64,000 nt of DNA from Streptomyces humidus (GCF_014649655.1 NZ_BMTL01000005.1:286976-350975); one strand, 5' to 3'; counted from the first letter of the stretch, positions 8,111 through 16,523 are shown. The notes: generated by a model not told the origin, from the sequence alone. Made by a program: numbers and translations.

Positions 8111-9330
8111 CGTTCGGTGACGGTGTCCTGCGTCGACGGTTCCGGGCGGGCCTCCTGCGCTGCCCTCGACGAAGGCGGCAGCAGCCGCTCGCCGATCAGC
8201 ACCGCGCAGGCGCCAACGGTCAGCAGTCCGCCCACGGCGAAGGTTTCGCGTACTCCGGTGAGCGGCAGGGCCAGGCCGCCGAGTGCGGCGCCCGCCGCGA
8301 TACCGGCGTTGAAGGCACCGGAGTTGGCCGCGAGGGCGATCTCCGTACGGCCCGGCGCACAGCGCAGCATCTCGTTCTGGGTGGCCATGAACACGGGGCC
8401 GAGCGAACCGCCCAGCAGAGCCAGGAACGCTACCGCCGCCACCGGAGAGGAGCCGGAAGCGTACAGGCCGAGCAGACCCGCCGCCTGGGTGGCCACGGCG
8501 GTCGTGAGGGTGCCGCGCGGGTGCCGGTCCAGCAACGCCCCGGTGATGCTCACCCCGGCCACGCCCGAGACACCGGAGACCGCCAGCAGCACGCTGACCG
8601 TGCCCTGGGAGAACCCGCTCACCTGGACCAGGAACTTGACGATGTACGTGTATCCCGCGAATGCCCCGGTGACGGACAGGGTGGTGGCGGCCAGCACGAT
8701 TCCGAACCGGCGAGTGTCCGGAGCGGTGCCGTACGCGGCGTGTCCCTCCTCCGGGCGCGAGGTCGGCAGCAGTACGGCGATCGTGATGAGGGAGAGCAGT
8801 CCCAGGCCCGCCAGTACCCCGAGCGGCACCGGCCAGTCGCTCTGCTGGCCCAGCCAGGTCCCGGCGGGCACACCGATCACCAGGGCCAGCGAGCCGGCGA
8901 CGGACAGCGCCCCGACCACCCGCCCACGGACCTGGGGGAGAAACAGGCCGACCGCGACCGGCCCCATCACCGCCCAGAACAGAGCCTGGGCGAGTGCGGT
9001 CAGCAGCCGGGCGACGAGCAGCATCCCGTACGAGGTGGCGAGCGCCGACATCAGGCTGGACACGACGAGCACGGCCAGCAGCCCGGTCAGTACCTGGCGT
9101 CGGGGCACGGCCCGTGTGGCGTGGGCCAAGGGCAGGGACACCACGGCGACTGTCACTCCGTAGCCGGTGATCAGGTAGCCGACCGACGACGGAGACACGT
9201 GCAAGCCCTGGGAGATCAGTTCCAGGAGGCCGATCGGCAGGTTCTCAGCGGTGTTGAACGTGAAGGCGGCCGACATCAGAGCCACGAGCACCGACAGCCT
9301 GCGCCATCGAGCGGGTTGCGCCGCGACCAT
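8104..9330 (-). CDS. MFS drug/sugar efflux transporter
   Basis: The protein has 408 residues and about twelve hydrophobic segments. It carries major-facilitator loop motifs such as the basic stretch after helix 2 (HATRAVPRRQVLTG) and the helix 5 region GVPAGTWLGQQSDWP. It belongs to the DHA1-type exporter group (AraJ/PbuE-like), whose members export drugs, purines or arabinose. The ATG at 9330 starts directly before a basic, cytoplasmic N-terminus. It is monocistronic, and its substrate is unknown. Confidence 0.85.
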   Translation of the reverse strand: MVAAQPARWRRLSVLVALMSAAFTFNTAENLPIGLLELISQGLHVSPSSVGYLITGYGVTVAVVSLPLAHATRAVPRRQVLTGLLAVLVVSSLMSALATSYGMLLVARLLTALAQALFWAVMGPVAVGLFLPQVRGRVVGALSVAGSLALVIGVPAGTWLGQQSDWPVPLGVLAGLGLLSLITIAVLLPTSRPEEGHAAYGTAPDTRRFGIVLAATTLSVTGAFAGYTYIVKFLVQVSGFSQGTVSVLLAVSGVSGVAGVSITGALLDRHPRGTLTTAVATQAAGLLGLYASGSSPVAAVAFLALLGGSLGPVFMATQNEMLRCAPGRTEIALAANSGAFNAGIAAGAALGGLALPLTGVRETFAVGGLLTVGACAVLIGERLLPPSSRAAQEARPEPSTQDTVTERG

Positions 9331-9508
9331 ACGCCTCTCTTTCCGTTCCGGCTTGTGGCAGCCCGCACCGCCCACCCCGAAGCTGCTGAGCCTCATTCAA
9401 CGTACACACAACCCCAGACGTGCAGACCCGTTGAGCCGAGGCTGTCCGAAAGCACACGGTGACGGAGCGGGAAGGGGTTCATCCATCTGTTCGGTGCATG
9501 TCTGTCTG

Positions 9509-9640
9509 TGAGGTTCCCCCGAGATGCGCTGATGGGTGACAGAGGGTCAGACGGGTTTCGTGAGAGGAGTCCGGACGATGCCTGCCCCGAGGAAGTACCC
9601 GCTGGAGTTGCGTGCGCGTGCGCTTCGGACGTATCGGACC
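9509..9640 (+). mobile_element. IS3-family left-end remnant
   Basis: TGAGGTTCCCCCGAG at 9509 looks like an inverted-repeat terminus. After a leader, an ATG at 9578 opens MPAPRKYPLELRARALRTYR, the start of an IS3-type OrfA helix-turn-helix protein (compare MARPSRYPLELRRRAVRM at 58814). The frame ends after about 21 codons in a heptamer repeat. Everything else of the element is lost. Confidence 0.7.
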
Positions 9641-9643
9641 GGC

Positions 9644-9710
9644 GGATGAGGGATGAGGGATGAGGGATGAGGGATGAGGGATGAGGCATGAGGCATGAGG
9701 CATGAGGGAT
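9644..9710. repeat. 7-bp tandem repeat (GGATGAG/GCATGAG)
   Basis: Six GGATGAG units are followed by three GCATGAG units and a partial one, abutting the IS3 remnant. The change from G to C in consecutive units suggests stepwise expansion. Confidence 0.9.
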
Positions 9711-9733
9711 GGATGCGGGGCTTGCGCGGGGCT

Positions 9734-10517
9734 TCAGTTCCCGAGCGCCGCCTTGCGCAGGATTCGCTCCGCGATCCGGGCAGCCGCTGACGCGGGCAGC
9801 AGGCGGCCGAAGACGAAGGTCTGGAAAGTGTTGAGACGGCCGTCCACGACCGCCGGGCCCCGGCCGCGCAAGGCGGACATGACGGTGTCCGGCACGGAAC
9901 CGGGCCCCCGCTTGCCCGGCATGCGCCGTGTGTTCATCGCCGTGTCGGTCGGACCGGGGCTGACTGCCGCGACCCGCACCCCCGTCGCCCTCGTCTCGGC
10001 CCACACCGCCTGGGTGAAGGACAGCACGAACGCCTTCGAGGCCGCATAGGCGGCCACATACGGAGCGGGCGCGTACGCACCGGTGCTCGCGATGTCGACG
10101 ATCGCTCCCCCGCGCGACCATGGGGGGCAGCAAGAGCGCCGTCAGCTCTGCCACCGCGCCGGCATCGAGGTCGACCAGGCCCCGCACCCGCGCGGCATCG
10201 CTGTCGGCGACCGGCCCCAACAGGCTGACGCCGGCATTGTTGACCAGCACGTCGACCTCGGTTCCCGCACCCGCCAGCCGCTCGGCCAGCCGGGAAGGAG
10301 CACCCTGGTGCGACAGGTCCAGAGCGAGCGTCGACACCTGAGCCCCGTGCTCGGCGTGCAGCCGCTTGGCCTCCGCCTCCAGGCGTGCGCCGTCCCGTGC
10401 GACCAGGACCAGGTGCATGCCCTGCCCGGCCAGCCGCTCGGTGATCGCGGCCCCGATGCCTGTCGCGGCGCCGGTCACGACTGCAGTTCCCGGCCTGGTC
10501 TGTTCCTTCGTCTTCAT
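9734..10517 (-). pseudogene. Frameshifted short-chain dehydrogenase
   Basis: The first part carries TGAATGIGAAI and LVNNAGVSLLG. The second part, in another frame, carries [11 protein letters not shown] and [10 protein letters not shown]. Together they make one SDR of about 260 residues. The frame is lost near 10118 in a G/C run after LLPPMVARG, so the Ser motif and the YxxxK motif are out of frame with the cofactor site. The start at 10517 lies at the predicted transcription start of the MerR-type promoter, so the mRNA may be leaderless. A sequencing error cannot be excluded. Confidence 0.75.
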
Positions 10518-10524
10518 GCGCAGA

Positions 10525-10556
10525 ACGGTAAATTTTGACATTAACGTGAATGTCAA
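10525..10556 (-). promoter_or_regulatory. MerR-type operator-promoter between SDR and merR
   Basis: A perfect inverted repeat has arms TTGACATT (10535-10542) and AATGTCAA (10549-10556) around AACGTG. On the minus strand TTGACA (10556-10551) and TACCGT (10530-10525) are separated by 20 bases, the over-long spacer that MerR-family activators correct. This places the repeat between the -35 and -10 of the SDR promoter. Confidence 0.7.
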
Positions 10557-10580
10557 GCCTGGATCGGCGGAGGAGACGGC

Positions 10581-10964
10581 GTGCGCATCGGAGAACTCAG
10601 CAGGGCCACTGGGACCAGTACCCGTTCGCTCCGGTACTACGAGGACCAAGGGCTGCTCTCCAGCGACCGCCGCTCCAAGGGATACCGGGAGTCCGGTGAG
10701 GAAGCCGTCCGCCAGGTCGCCTTCATCCAGGACCTCTACCGCGCGGGACTGCCCTCCCAGATCATCCGGGACATCCTGCACCGCACCGCACCGACACCGC
10801 CCGCAGGCGAGTGCACACAACTCCTGGCCCGCGTCCGGCAGGTCCGCGACGAACTCGCCCGTCAAGAGCAACAGATCGCTCAGCGCCGCGAGATGCTCGA
10901 CCGGTACCTCACGGGCACGGCGGCCCCCACCGGCCTCGGCGGCCAACCCCACGGCTCCGCTTGA
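10581..10964 (+). CDS. MerR-family transcriptional regulator
   Basis: The protein has 127 residues. The N-terminal winged helix is clear (MRIGELSRATGTSTRSLRYY, then EDQGLL), followed by a GYR wing and a C-terminal coiled coil (LLARVRQVRDELARQEQQIA). No metal-binding Cys pair or large ligand domain is present, which fits the small SoxR/MLR-like one-domain type. The GTG start has GGAGGAGA ahead of it. It faces away from the SDR gene across a 22-bp inverted repeat, so it most likely controls that gene. Confidence 0.85.
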   Translation: MRIGELSRATGTSTRSLRYYEDQGLLSSDRRSKGYRESGEEAVRQVAFIQDLYRAGLPSQIIRDILHRTAPTPPAGECTQLLARVRQVRDELARQEQQIAQRREMLDRYLTGTAAPTGLGGQPHGSA

Positions 10965-11008
10965 GGCGACTGAAACCGCCACGAGGAGGATGCCGCACAC
11001 TCGGCTGG

Positions 11009-11034
11009 CTCCACCGAGTTCTCAACTCGTGGAG
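11009..11034. terminator. Hairpin after merR
   Basis: The arms 11009-11020 and 11024-11034 pair over 11 bp with one bulged C and a 3-base loop. It lies 45 bases after the merR stop. No gene is seen between it and 11300. Confidence 0.5.
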
Positions 11035-11300
11035 AGGCAGTATTCCGATGCTGCCCTGTTCCCTGGTCGCGACTGACGGGACTCACCCCCACCAGCCGTG
11101 CTTCAAGGCGGAAGTCGGCGGGCGTCGGGCAACCCGGGGTGAGGTGCGGCCGGGGCAAGGTGATCGGGGCAGAGTCGGTTGTGGGAGCTACTCTGTGCAG
11201 AACGCGTCAAGTTCGGCGTGGGGCGTGCCGGGAAGTCCGCTCGGCGTCTTTCCAGGGCCGTGTGCCCGTTCGTCGACGTTGCCCGGAGGACTTCACTGTC

Positions 11301-11477
11301 ATGTCGCTTGCCACCAAACCGTTTATCGGCGTCGCCTTGGTGATCGTAGGAGCACTACTGCTCCTGGCCGGAGCTGTGCTCTACGTGCTGCCCGGTCCCG
11401 GCTTCCCCGTTCTTGCGCTCGGTCTGGCCACCCTCATCATCGGCTTCTTCGTGATCGCCGCGCTCCGCCGCAAGTGA
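11301..11477 (+). CDS. Small two-helix membrane protein
   Basis: The protein has 58 residues and is almost wholly hydrophobic. It has two transmembrane helices (FIGVALVIVGALLLLAGAVL and LALGLATLIIGFFVIAAL) joined by a turn with LPGPGFP, and it ends in a basic RRK. The pattern resembles PGPGW-type small Streptomyces membrane proteins of unknown role. GGAGGA lies upstream, somewhat far from the ATG. Confidence 0.55.
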   Translation: MSLATKPFIGVALVIVGALLLLAGAVLYVLPGPGFPVLALGLATLIIGFFVIAALRRK

Positions 11478-11509
11478 TCCCTTCACTGCCCGACAGGAGC
11501 TTGGCGCCG

Positions 11510-11902
11510 ATGCTCTGGCAGTGGATTGGCCTCGCCGTTTTCTCTGTCACGCTGTTGCCTGTCGGCATCGCCCGCCTCACCGGCCGTGTACCACAGCGAC
11601 TACGCCCTCGCCTGCATCCGACGCGTCCGCGCGGCCTGGCGTGTCTCGCCTTCTATGCCGCTGCGCCGCTCAACGCCATTCCGGCCCTGGCTCTGTGGCT
11701 CCTTGGCCATGCCGCTGGTCACGCCTTTGCCCTCACGGCATGCGCCGCATCTCGGCGTTGCTGGTCGGCATCGGGGAAATCGGGGACCGGGTGTGCCGGC
11801 GCTGGGCGACTCACCGCGGACAGACAGAGCCCTCTGCCGAAAGGTGCCGTTCGGGTCACGTGCAGGAGTGATCAGGTGCTCTCTCGTTGGTGGTTTGCCT
11901 GA
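11510..11902 (+). CDS. Putative small membrane protein, C-terminus uncertain
   Basis: An ATG with AGGAGC upstream opens a frame with one clear helix (MLWQWIGLAVFSVTLLPVG) and a second near 55-80 (PLNAIPALALWLLGHAAG). After about residue 85 the sequence becomes Cys/Ser/Arg-rich and no longer membrane-like, which suggests a frameshift. The neighbour upstream is also a small membrane protein. I do not recognise the family. Confidence 0.35.
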   Translation: MLWQWIGLAVFSVTLLPVGIARLTGRVPQRLRPRLHPTRPRGLACLAFYAAAPLNAIPALALWLLGHAAGHAFALTACAASRRCWSASGKSGTGCAGAGRLTADRQSPLPKGAVRVTCRSDQVLSRWWFA

Positions 11903-12049
11903 TCAGCGCCGCGTGCCTGCTGGGCTTCCTCGTCGCCGCGAGCACGGGAGCCTGCGCCGATGAGAACAAGGCCGGCCGGCTGTCTTCCGGCTGCGTCGCC
12001 ATCGGAGGCGCCATGCTGGGCGTCGGACTGGGTATGGCCGGGAGGGCCA
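11887..12049 (+). other. Possible hydrophobic coding stretch
   Basis: A GTG-started frame reads two hydrophobic segments (VVCLISAACLLGFLVAAS and CVAIGGAMLGVGLGMAGRA) and then degenerates where the CBS relic begins in another frame. It could be the frameshifted end of the preceding gene or part of the same worn region. Confidence 0.3.
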
Positions 12050-12186
12050 TTGCACACCGTGGCCCGCGTGGAGAGCGACACACCACTGACGACTCTGACC
12101 GCCATGCGCGCCGACGGCACACACCTGGCCGCCATCACCGGAACCAAGGGCACCGTTGTCGGCTTCGTCACCGTGGAAGACCGCCG
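12050..12186 (+). pseudogene. CBS-domain relic of a CorC/HlyC-type protein
   Basis: About 45 codons read as one half of a CBS pair: VARVESDTPLTTLTAMRADG, then THLAAITG, then GTVVGFVTVED. This is the usual form in CNNM/HlyC/CorC transporter-associated proteins. The sequence stops abruptly at the first copy of a 57-bp repeat. No membrane domain remains. Confidence 0.6.
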
Positions 12187-12189
12187 CAC

Positions 12190-12246
12190 TCACCCGATCG
12201 AGACTCCCGGTCGATCGACAGCCTTCAAGATCGGTACGGGCAACAA
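12190..12246. repeat. Direct repeat, copy 1, left of the GNAT gene
   Basis: It begins TCACCCGATCGAGACTCCCG and matches 12850-12905 along its length with about eight differences. The two copies are 660 bases apart and bracket the acetyltransferase gene. Confidence 0.75.
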
Positions 12247-12250
12247 CCAC

Positions 12251-12754
12251 TTACGTGTCGGGATGCTCCGGCAGGGCGAGCCAGTCCGACCAGGAGATCT
12301 CGCGACCGAGGAAGCGAGGCTGCTCGAACGGCCAGTCGTCGGCGATCCACTGCGGCACCAGCGGGTCGAGGGCTTGCTCGACCTTGCTGCCCACCAGCTC
12401 GTCCACCACCCACCAGGAGATCTCGCCGTCCGCGCCGGCCCTCTCCGGTGGGTCGATGTAGACGCAGCCGAGCAGAGCTGTCTCCGCCGCGTCGAACAGC
12501 GCGTAGTTGAAGGACTGGTGCGCGGCGATCTCCTTCTCGTGCCGCAACAGGTCGGCCCGGTCGGCCTCGTAGGTCATGGTGGCCGCGGGCCAGCCCCAGG
12601 CCGGGCCGAAGATGGTCCACAGCCGCTCGCGCGAACCCATCACAGCCGGATAGTCGAGCGGGGTGTCCGCCTCCCGGATCGGCCGCAGGTGATGACCACC
12701 GCCCGGGAGCGGTACCAGGACGGGGTGGACGAAGTCATCGGGAAGCCAGCTCAT
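12251..12754 (-). CDS. GNAT-family N-acetyltransferase
   Basis: The protein has 167 residues. It has a GNAT layout, with an N-terminal strand-helix (LRPIREADTPLDYPAVMGSR), a central beta pair (NYALFDAAETALLGCVYIDP) and a following EISWWVVDE strand. The C-terminal half resembles GNATs in which the acceptor site ends with WPF and QPRFLGR. The classical acetyl-CoA pyrophosphate loop (Q/RxxGxG/A) is not obvious, so activity is uncertain. It is bracketed by direct repeats and breaks into a CBS relic, which suggests arrival as a unit. Confidence 0.65.
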   Translation of the reverse strand: MSWLPDDFVHPVLVPLPGGGHHLRPIREADTPLDYPAVMGSRERLWTIFGPAWGWPAATMTYEADRADLLRHEKEIAAHQSFNYALFDAAETALLGCVYIDPPERAGADGEISWWVVDELVGSKVEQALDPLVPQWIADDWPFEQPRFLGREISWSDWLALPEHPDT

Positions 12755-12849
12755 GGCGCCCGACCGTAGCAGCGAGCGCCCGTCCGCTCCCCTGGATTTT
12801 CCCCGTATATCCACAGGCCCTGCTCTCATGCCTGGCAGGACCCGCGCGA

Positions 12850-12905
12850 TCACCCGATCGAAACTCCCGTTCGATCGACAGACTCCATGATCGCTATGGC
12901 AACGG
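12850..12905. repeat. Direct repeat, copy 2, right of the GNAT gene
   Basis: It begins TCACCCGATCGAAACTCCCG and is the partner of 12190-12246. From here to 13120 I see no gene. Confidence 0.75.
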
Positions 12906-13120
12906 CTTCTCACTGGCGGGGCCGCGGTGTGCTGTCGATCGCCTCGCCGGCTATTCGGCGTGGGTGTCGAGCAGAGCTTGAGTGCTCGGTAGCAGGGGTG
13001 GTCGTCTGCCTGCCTGTGCCAGTGGCGGGCATTGTGCCGCTGTCCCCCAGACGGCGCGGGAGTTCGCCGATCGTGGGCGATGAGCGGTGGCAGGGGGCGT
13101 CCGCGAAGGCGCGCACGCGG

Positions 13121-13969
13121 TCAGGGGCCCGTCGGCGTCAGGTCCTGCAAGCCCACCACCTGCAGCAACTGCAAGCGCTCGTACGACTCCGTGCCTGGGC
13201 GAGCCGTGTGGATGACGAGTTGCTGGTTGTGGTCGGAGTTGACCAGGACCTCGCAGTCGAGTTCGAGGATGCCGATCGTCGGGTGCCGGAAGCGTTTCGC
13301 GGCACCGCGGCGTACGGCGACCTCGTGCTCGTCCCAAAGGTTGGCGAACTCCTCGCTCGCCGTGCGTAGTTCGGCGACGAGGGAGGCGGGTTCGGGGTCC
13401 TTGGGGCGGGCCGAGACCACCGCTCGCAGGCCGGCGACCTGCTCGCGGGCGCGCTTTGGGCGGTCCTCGGGCGGGAACAGCTCCCGGGCCGCCGGGTCCA
13501 GGAAGAAGCTGCGGATCATGTTGCGTCCTCGGGGCGGACAGGCGAGGACGTCTCCGCTCAGCACCCGCGACAGCGCGTTCTGGGCCAGGACCTCGCCGTA
13601 GTCGGTCACCACCATCGCCGGGGTGTCGTGCAGCCGGTCCAGCACCAGGAGCAGGCCCGGGCGCACGTGCGTGCTGGTCGCCTCCCAGCGCGGCGGCTGT
13701 TCACCGGTGAGGTGGAAGAGGTGGTCGCGTTCGTCCTCCGTCAGGCGCAGGGCACGGGCCAGCGCGGTGAGCATCTGACGGGACGGGCGCGGGCCCCGGG
13801 ACTGTTCCAGCCGCGTGTAGTAGTCCACGGACATGCCGGCCAGCTGGGCCACCTCCTCGCGGCGCAGCCCCGGCGTACGGCGGCGGGCTCCGGCCGTGAG
13901 GCCCACGTCGGAAGGGCCCAGGCGGGCGCGAGCGCGGCGCAGGAAGTCGGCGAGTTCGGCTCGGTTCAC
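13121..13969 (-). CDS. XRE-family regulator with MmyB-like ligand domain
   Basis: The protein has 282 residues. The N-terminus shows the typical actinobacterial pattern LADFLRRARARLGPSDVGL, then RRTPGLRREEVAQLAGMSVD, then YYTRLEQ, which is the helix-turn-helix. The C-terminal half is the MmyB-like PAS-type domain (NALSRVLSGD, FLDPAARELF, ELRTASEEFANLWDEHEV). Such regulators usually control the divergent oxidoreductase gene. The GTG start at 13969 was chosen where the family's N-terminus begins. The divergent partner here is the epimerase at 14106. Confidence 0.85.
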   Translation of the reverse strand: MNRAELADFLRRARARLGPSDVGLTAGARRRTPGLRREEVAQLAGMSVDYYTRLEQSRGPRPSRQMLTALARALRLTEDERDHLFHLTGEQPPRWEATSTHVRPGLLLVLDRLHDTPAMVVTDYGEVLAQNALSRVLSGDVLACPPRGRNMIRSFFLDPAARELFPPEDRPKRAREQVAGLRAVVSARPKDPEPASLVAELRTASEEFANLWDEHEVAVRRGAAKRFRHPTIGILELDCEVLVNSDHNQQLVIHTARPGTESYERLQLLQVVGLQDLTPTGP

Positions 13970-14105
13970 CTCTCCAGGGTGTGGGAGACCGGCCGGCTTA
14001 TCCAGGGACTTGCGATCCCCTGATGAAGAGGTCTCTCCCGGTCGTCCCCGCATCCGCCGAGGCTGGTCATCAACGACAGGCGACACAGCGCGTGAGGAGC
14101 ACATC

Positions 14106-14960
14106 ATGCTGACTTTGGTGACCGGTACGACGGGACAGGTCGGACGCCGCTTCGTGCCGAGGCTGCTGGCCCAGCGGCAGTCGGGCGAGCAGGTGCGGGT
14201 CCTGGTGCGGGACGCGGCCCGCGGCGAGCGCTTCGCGGAGCTGGGAGCCCACGTCGCCGTAGGAGATATGCGCGACGAGGAGACACTCGGCAAGGCGCTC
14301 GCCGGTGTGGACGCCGTCGTGAACGTCGCCGCCTCCTTCCGCGGGGTGCCGGACGAGGAGGCGTGGGCCGTCAACCGGGATGCCGCGGTGGCCCTGGGCC
14401 GCGCCGCGCAGGCCTCCGGGGTGGAGCGGTTCGTGCAGGTCAGCACGAACAATGTGTACGGCGTCGGACGGGGCCGTCCGCTGACTGAGGAGGACGACAG
14501 CCGGCCGGGCGGCGAGATGTGGGGCGCCTACCCCGAGTCCAAGGCCGAGGCCGAGCGTGAACTGCTCGCGCTCAAGGGCCTGGACGTACGCATCGGGCGG
14601 CTCCCCTTCGTCTACGGTGAGGGCGACCCGCACCTCGCCAACGTCTTGCACTGGGCTGCCGGTTGGGCGCCGCACCAGCGCCTGCAGATGGCCCACCACG
14701 CGGATGTCGCCCAGGGTCTGATGCGATTGCTGTACGCGCCGGGTATCGCCGGCCGGATCTACAACATCGGCGATGACGCCCCCGTCACGACGGTCGAGCT
14801 GTACCAGCTCAACGGAGTCGAGGTGCCCGCCGGGCTCCACGAACTCACGGACTCCGACCCGTGGTTCGGGATCGTGTCCACCCAGCGGATCCGCCGGGAG
14901 CTCGGCTTCCGACCCATCTACCCGAGCGTCTGGACGGCCCGCGACGCCGGAGCCCTGTGA
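14106..14960 (+). CDS. NAD-dependent epimerase/dehydratase-like (extended SDR)
   Basis: The protein has 284 residues. The cofactor loop TGTTGQVGRRF lies at residues 6-16, then VDAVVNVAAS, a Ser/Thr region VQVSTNNVYG and the YPESK catalytic motif. The C-terminal part is short, as in nucleoside-sugar epimerase homologues of unknown substrate. It is divergent from the MmyB-type regulator, a common pair in Streptomyces in which the regulator represses the oxidoreductase. Confidence 0.8.
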   Translation: MLTLVTGTTGQVGRRFVPRLLAQRQSGEQVRVLVRDAARGERFAELGAHVAVGDMRDEETLGKALAGVDAVVNVAASFRGVPDEEAWAVNRDAAVALGRAAQASGVERFVQVSTNNVYGVGRGRPLTEEDDSRPGGEMWGAYPESKAEAERELLALKGLDVRIGRLPFVYGEGDPHLANVLHWAAGWAPHQRLQMAHHADVAQGLMRLLYAPGIAGRIYNIGDDAPVTTVELYQLNGVEVPAGLHELTDSDPWFGIVSTQRIRRELGFRPIYPSVWTARDAGAL

Positions 14961-14971
14961 CGGTCGTCCGT

Positions 14972-15240
14972 CGGATCGTCCAGGGACACCCCGAGAAACC
15001 GCACCGTGGTCATCGGCGAGGCGTCGGTGCCGGGCGACAGGCTCAGCTCGATCGGCCGCCCGCTGCGCTCAATGGCCCGCGCGTATGCGGCGATCTCCCG
15101 CTCGTGGTAGGGGAAGAGCATGTCGTCGGCCTTGACGAAGTCCATGCCCCACTCGGCGAACTGCGCGACCTGGGAGTCGTAGTACGCCTGGGCGCCCGGG
15201 TGGTCGCGGTCGAGACCGTAGTTGTCGGCGTTCCAGGGTG
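14972..15240 (-). pseudogene. GH27 alpha-galactosidase fragment
   Basis: About 90 codons read NADNYGLDRDHPGAQAYYDS, then WGMDFVKADDM, then GRPIELSLSPG. These are hallmarks of GH27 galactosidases around the nucleophile Asp of the VKADD motif. Both the beginning and the end of the enzyme are missing, and flanking codons do not continue the family. It is a relic. Confidence 0.75.
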
Positions 15241-15302
15241 GCCCCACCCTCGAAGGCGCGGGCCGTGGCAGAATGCCGACATGATTCTGATCCGAAAGGG
15301 CG

Positions 15303-15719
15303 ATGCCGCGTAGGCGCCCGAAGGCCGTCCGCGCTGAGCGGTGGCGGCCACCCAAGCACGTGCTGGTCCGTCAGATTCCAGGTGTATCCGCTCGAACCCG
15401 GGCGGCAGTGCGACGTGTTGAGGCCGAGTACTTGTGGCCGGACGCCGTCGCTTACGCACTGAGCCGGTTCGAGTGGGCTTTCAGGCAGCCGGGACGATAT
15501 CTGACTGGCCCTTATGAGAGTCCCGGCATCGAGATCGAAGACGGCCGAGATGATCTGGAAGTGGCTTTGCAGCGCCTCCCGGGAGGAGCCCGAGCTGATC
15601 TGGGCCGCTTGGTAGAGCAGATCGACATCGAGTTCGAGCGGCGTACTCTTCCGAACCCGGGCTGGGTGAGCGAGTGGACAGCGGGGCGCTGGTGGTGGTG
15701 GCGCATTCGGGAACGGTGA
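15303..15719 (+). CDS. Hypothetical protein
   Basis: The protein has 138 residues. It has a very basic N-terminus (MPRRRPKAVRAERWRPPKHV), then an amphipathic body (RVEAEYLWPDAVAYALSRFE) with acidic patches, and it ends in a tryptophan cluster (GRWWWWRIRER). AAGGGCG lies before the ATG. Base composition at third positions fits a real gene. I do not recognise a family, and the neighbours are relics. Confidence 0.55.
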   Translation: MPRRRPKAVRAERWRPPKHVLVRQIPGVSARTRAAVRRVEAEYLWPDAVAYALSRFEWAFRQPGRYLTGPYESPGIEIEDGRDDLEVALQRLPGGARADLGRLVEQIDIEFERRTLPNPGWVSEWTAGRWWWWRIRER

Positions 15720-15762
15720 CACCGGTCGTCGGGAGCCCGCGCTGGCCTGTTGGCGGGCTCTG

Positions 15763-15876
15763 GTGTGGGCCATTGTCGACCGCCTCACCTACGGCGGCAA
15801 CATCATCGAGGCCGGCACCGACTCATACCGTCTCGCCACTACTCGCGCCCGGGCCGGGCAGCAGCCGACCAGCTGA
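15763..15876 (+). pseudogene. IstB (IS21) C-terminal remnant
   Basis: The 37 codons read AIVDRLTYGGNIIEAGTDSY, then RLATTRARA, the characteristic tail of the IS21 transposition helper ATPase IstB. No ATP-binding part or IstA is nearby. Confidence 0.7.
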
Positions 15877-15954
15877 GCCCGTCCCGAAGACTTGATCTCT
15901 GCCGCCAGCGAGATCCAGGGTCGGGCGACCCGATGTCTTCCTCTGGAAGTGTTC

Positions 15955-16377
15955 ATGCCTCGCCGGTCACCGGGCGAGATCAGAGCGCGGCTCCTGCCGC
16001 GCCGCATGCACCACCGGCGGGCACCCGTGATCCACGGGCTGTCCGCCTCGGCCAACAGACAGATCACCGTATTCGAGCGCCGTCACGGCCTTCCCGCGGG
16101 CCAGGTTGCGCACGCGTTTCGCCGGTGGAGTGACGTTGCCCGACGGCCATGCGAGAAGACGGATCGGTTCTACGAATGCGATGACATCGACCTCCGCAAC
16201 GGCATCTACCACGTCCGCACCCTGCTGGAGATCACGCTCCATGCGCTGAGGACCAAGGCACGCCGCGAACTTGCCGCAGCTGTCGGCCCCGCGGACGACA
16301 CCAACCTCCGGCGCACACTCAACAATCCCTTCGCAGCCACAGGTCTGCCGTGGTGGATGCGTCGAATCGATGTCTGA
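15955..16377 (+). CDS. Hypothetical protein
   Basis: The frame has 140 residues with GGAAG before the ATG. The C-terminal half (HVRTLLEITLHALRTKARRE, then LRRTLNNPFAATGLPWWMRR) looks like an authentic helical protein, while the N-terminal 30 residues are Arg-rich and less convincing. I do not recognise it. Its closeness to the IstB relic leaves open that it is itself a fragment. Confidence 0.4.
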   Translation: MPRRSPGEIRARLLPRRMHHRRAPVIHGLSASANRQITVFERRHGLPAGQVAHAFRRWSDVARRPCEKTDRFYECDDIDLRNGIYHVRTLLEITLHALRTKARRELAAAVGPADDTNLRRTLNNPFAATGLPWWMRRIDV

Positions 16378-16492
16378 CAGCCCAGCCGCTTCTACTTCTG
16401 ACCGACATTCCCGAGCCGCTCGGGCGAGAACCGCTGTCAGCACTCAATGACATTCGTTCCTACGACTCACCTACGTAGCCAGGCCCGAGAAG

Positions 16493-16523
16493 CCGCGCCC
16501 CCTTGATGCCGCAGGGGGCGCGG
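16493..16523. terminator. Hairpin between convergent hypotheticals
   Basis: A perfect 10-bp stem (16493-16502 with 16514-16523) has an 11-base loop. It lies between the end of the 15955 gene and the end of the large minus-strand gene at 16682. Nothing else is seen in this gap. Confidence 0.65.

Noticed and set aside
9644..9710. CRISPR-like array
   Set aside because: The units are 7 bp and contiguous, without spacers.
11903..12250. Minus-strand gene opposite the CBS relic
   Set aside because: The plus-strand frame carries a recognisable CBS sequence; the minus frame is Gly/Ala/Arg noise.
13032..13601. Plus-strand frames over the MmyB-type regulator
   Set aside because: They are antisense shadows of a well-recognised regulator.
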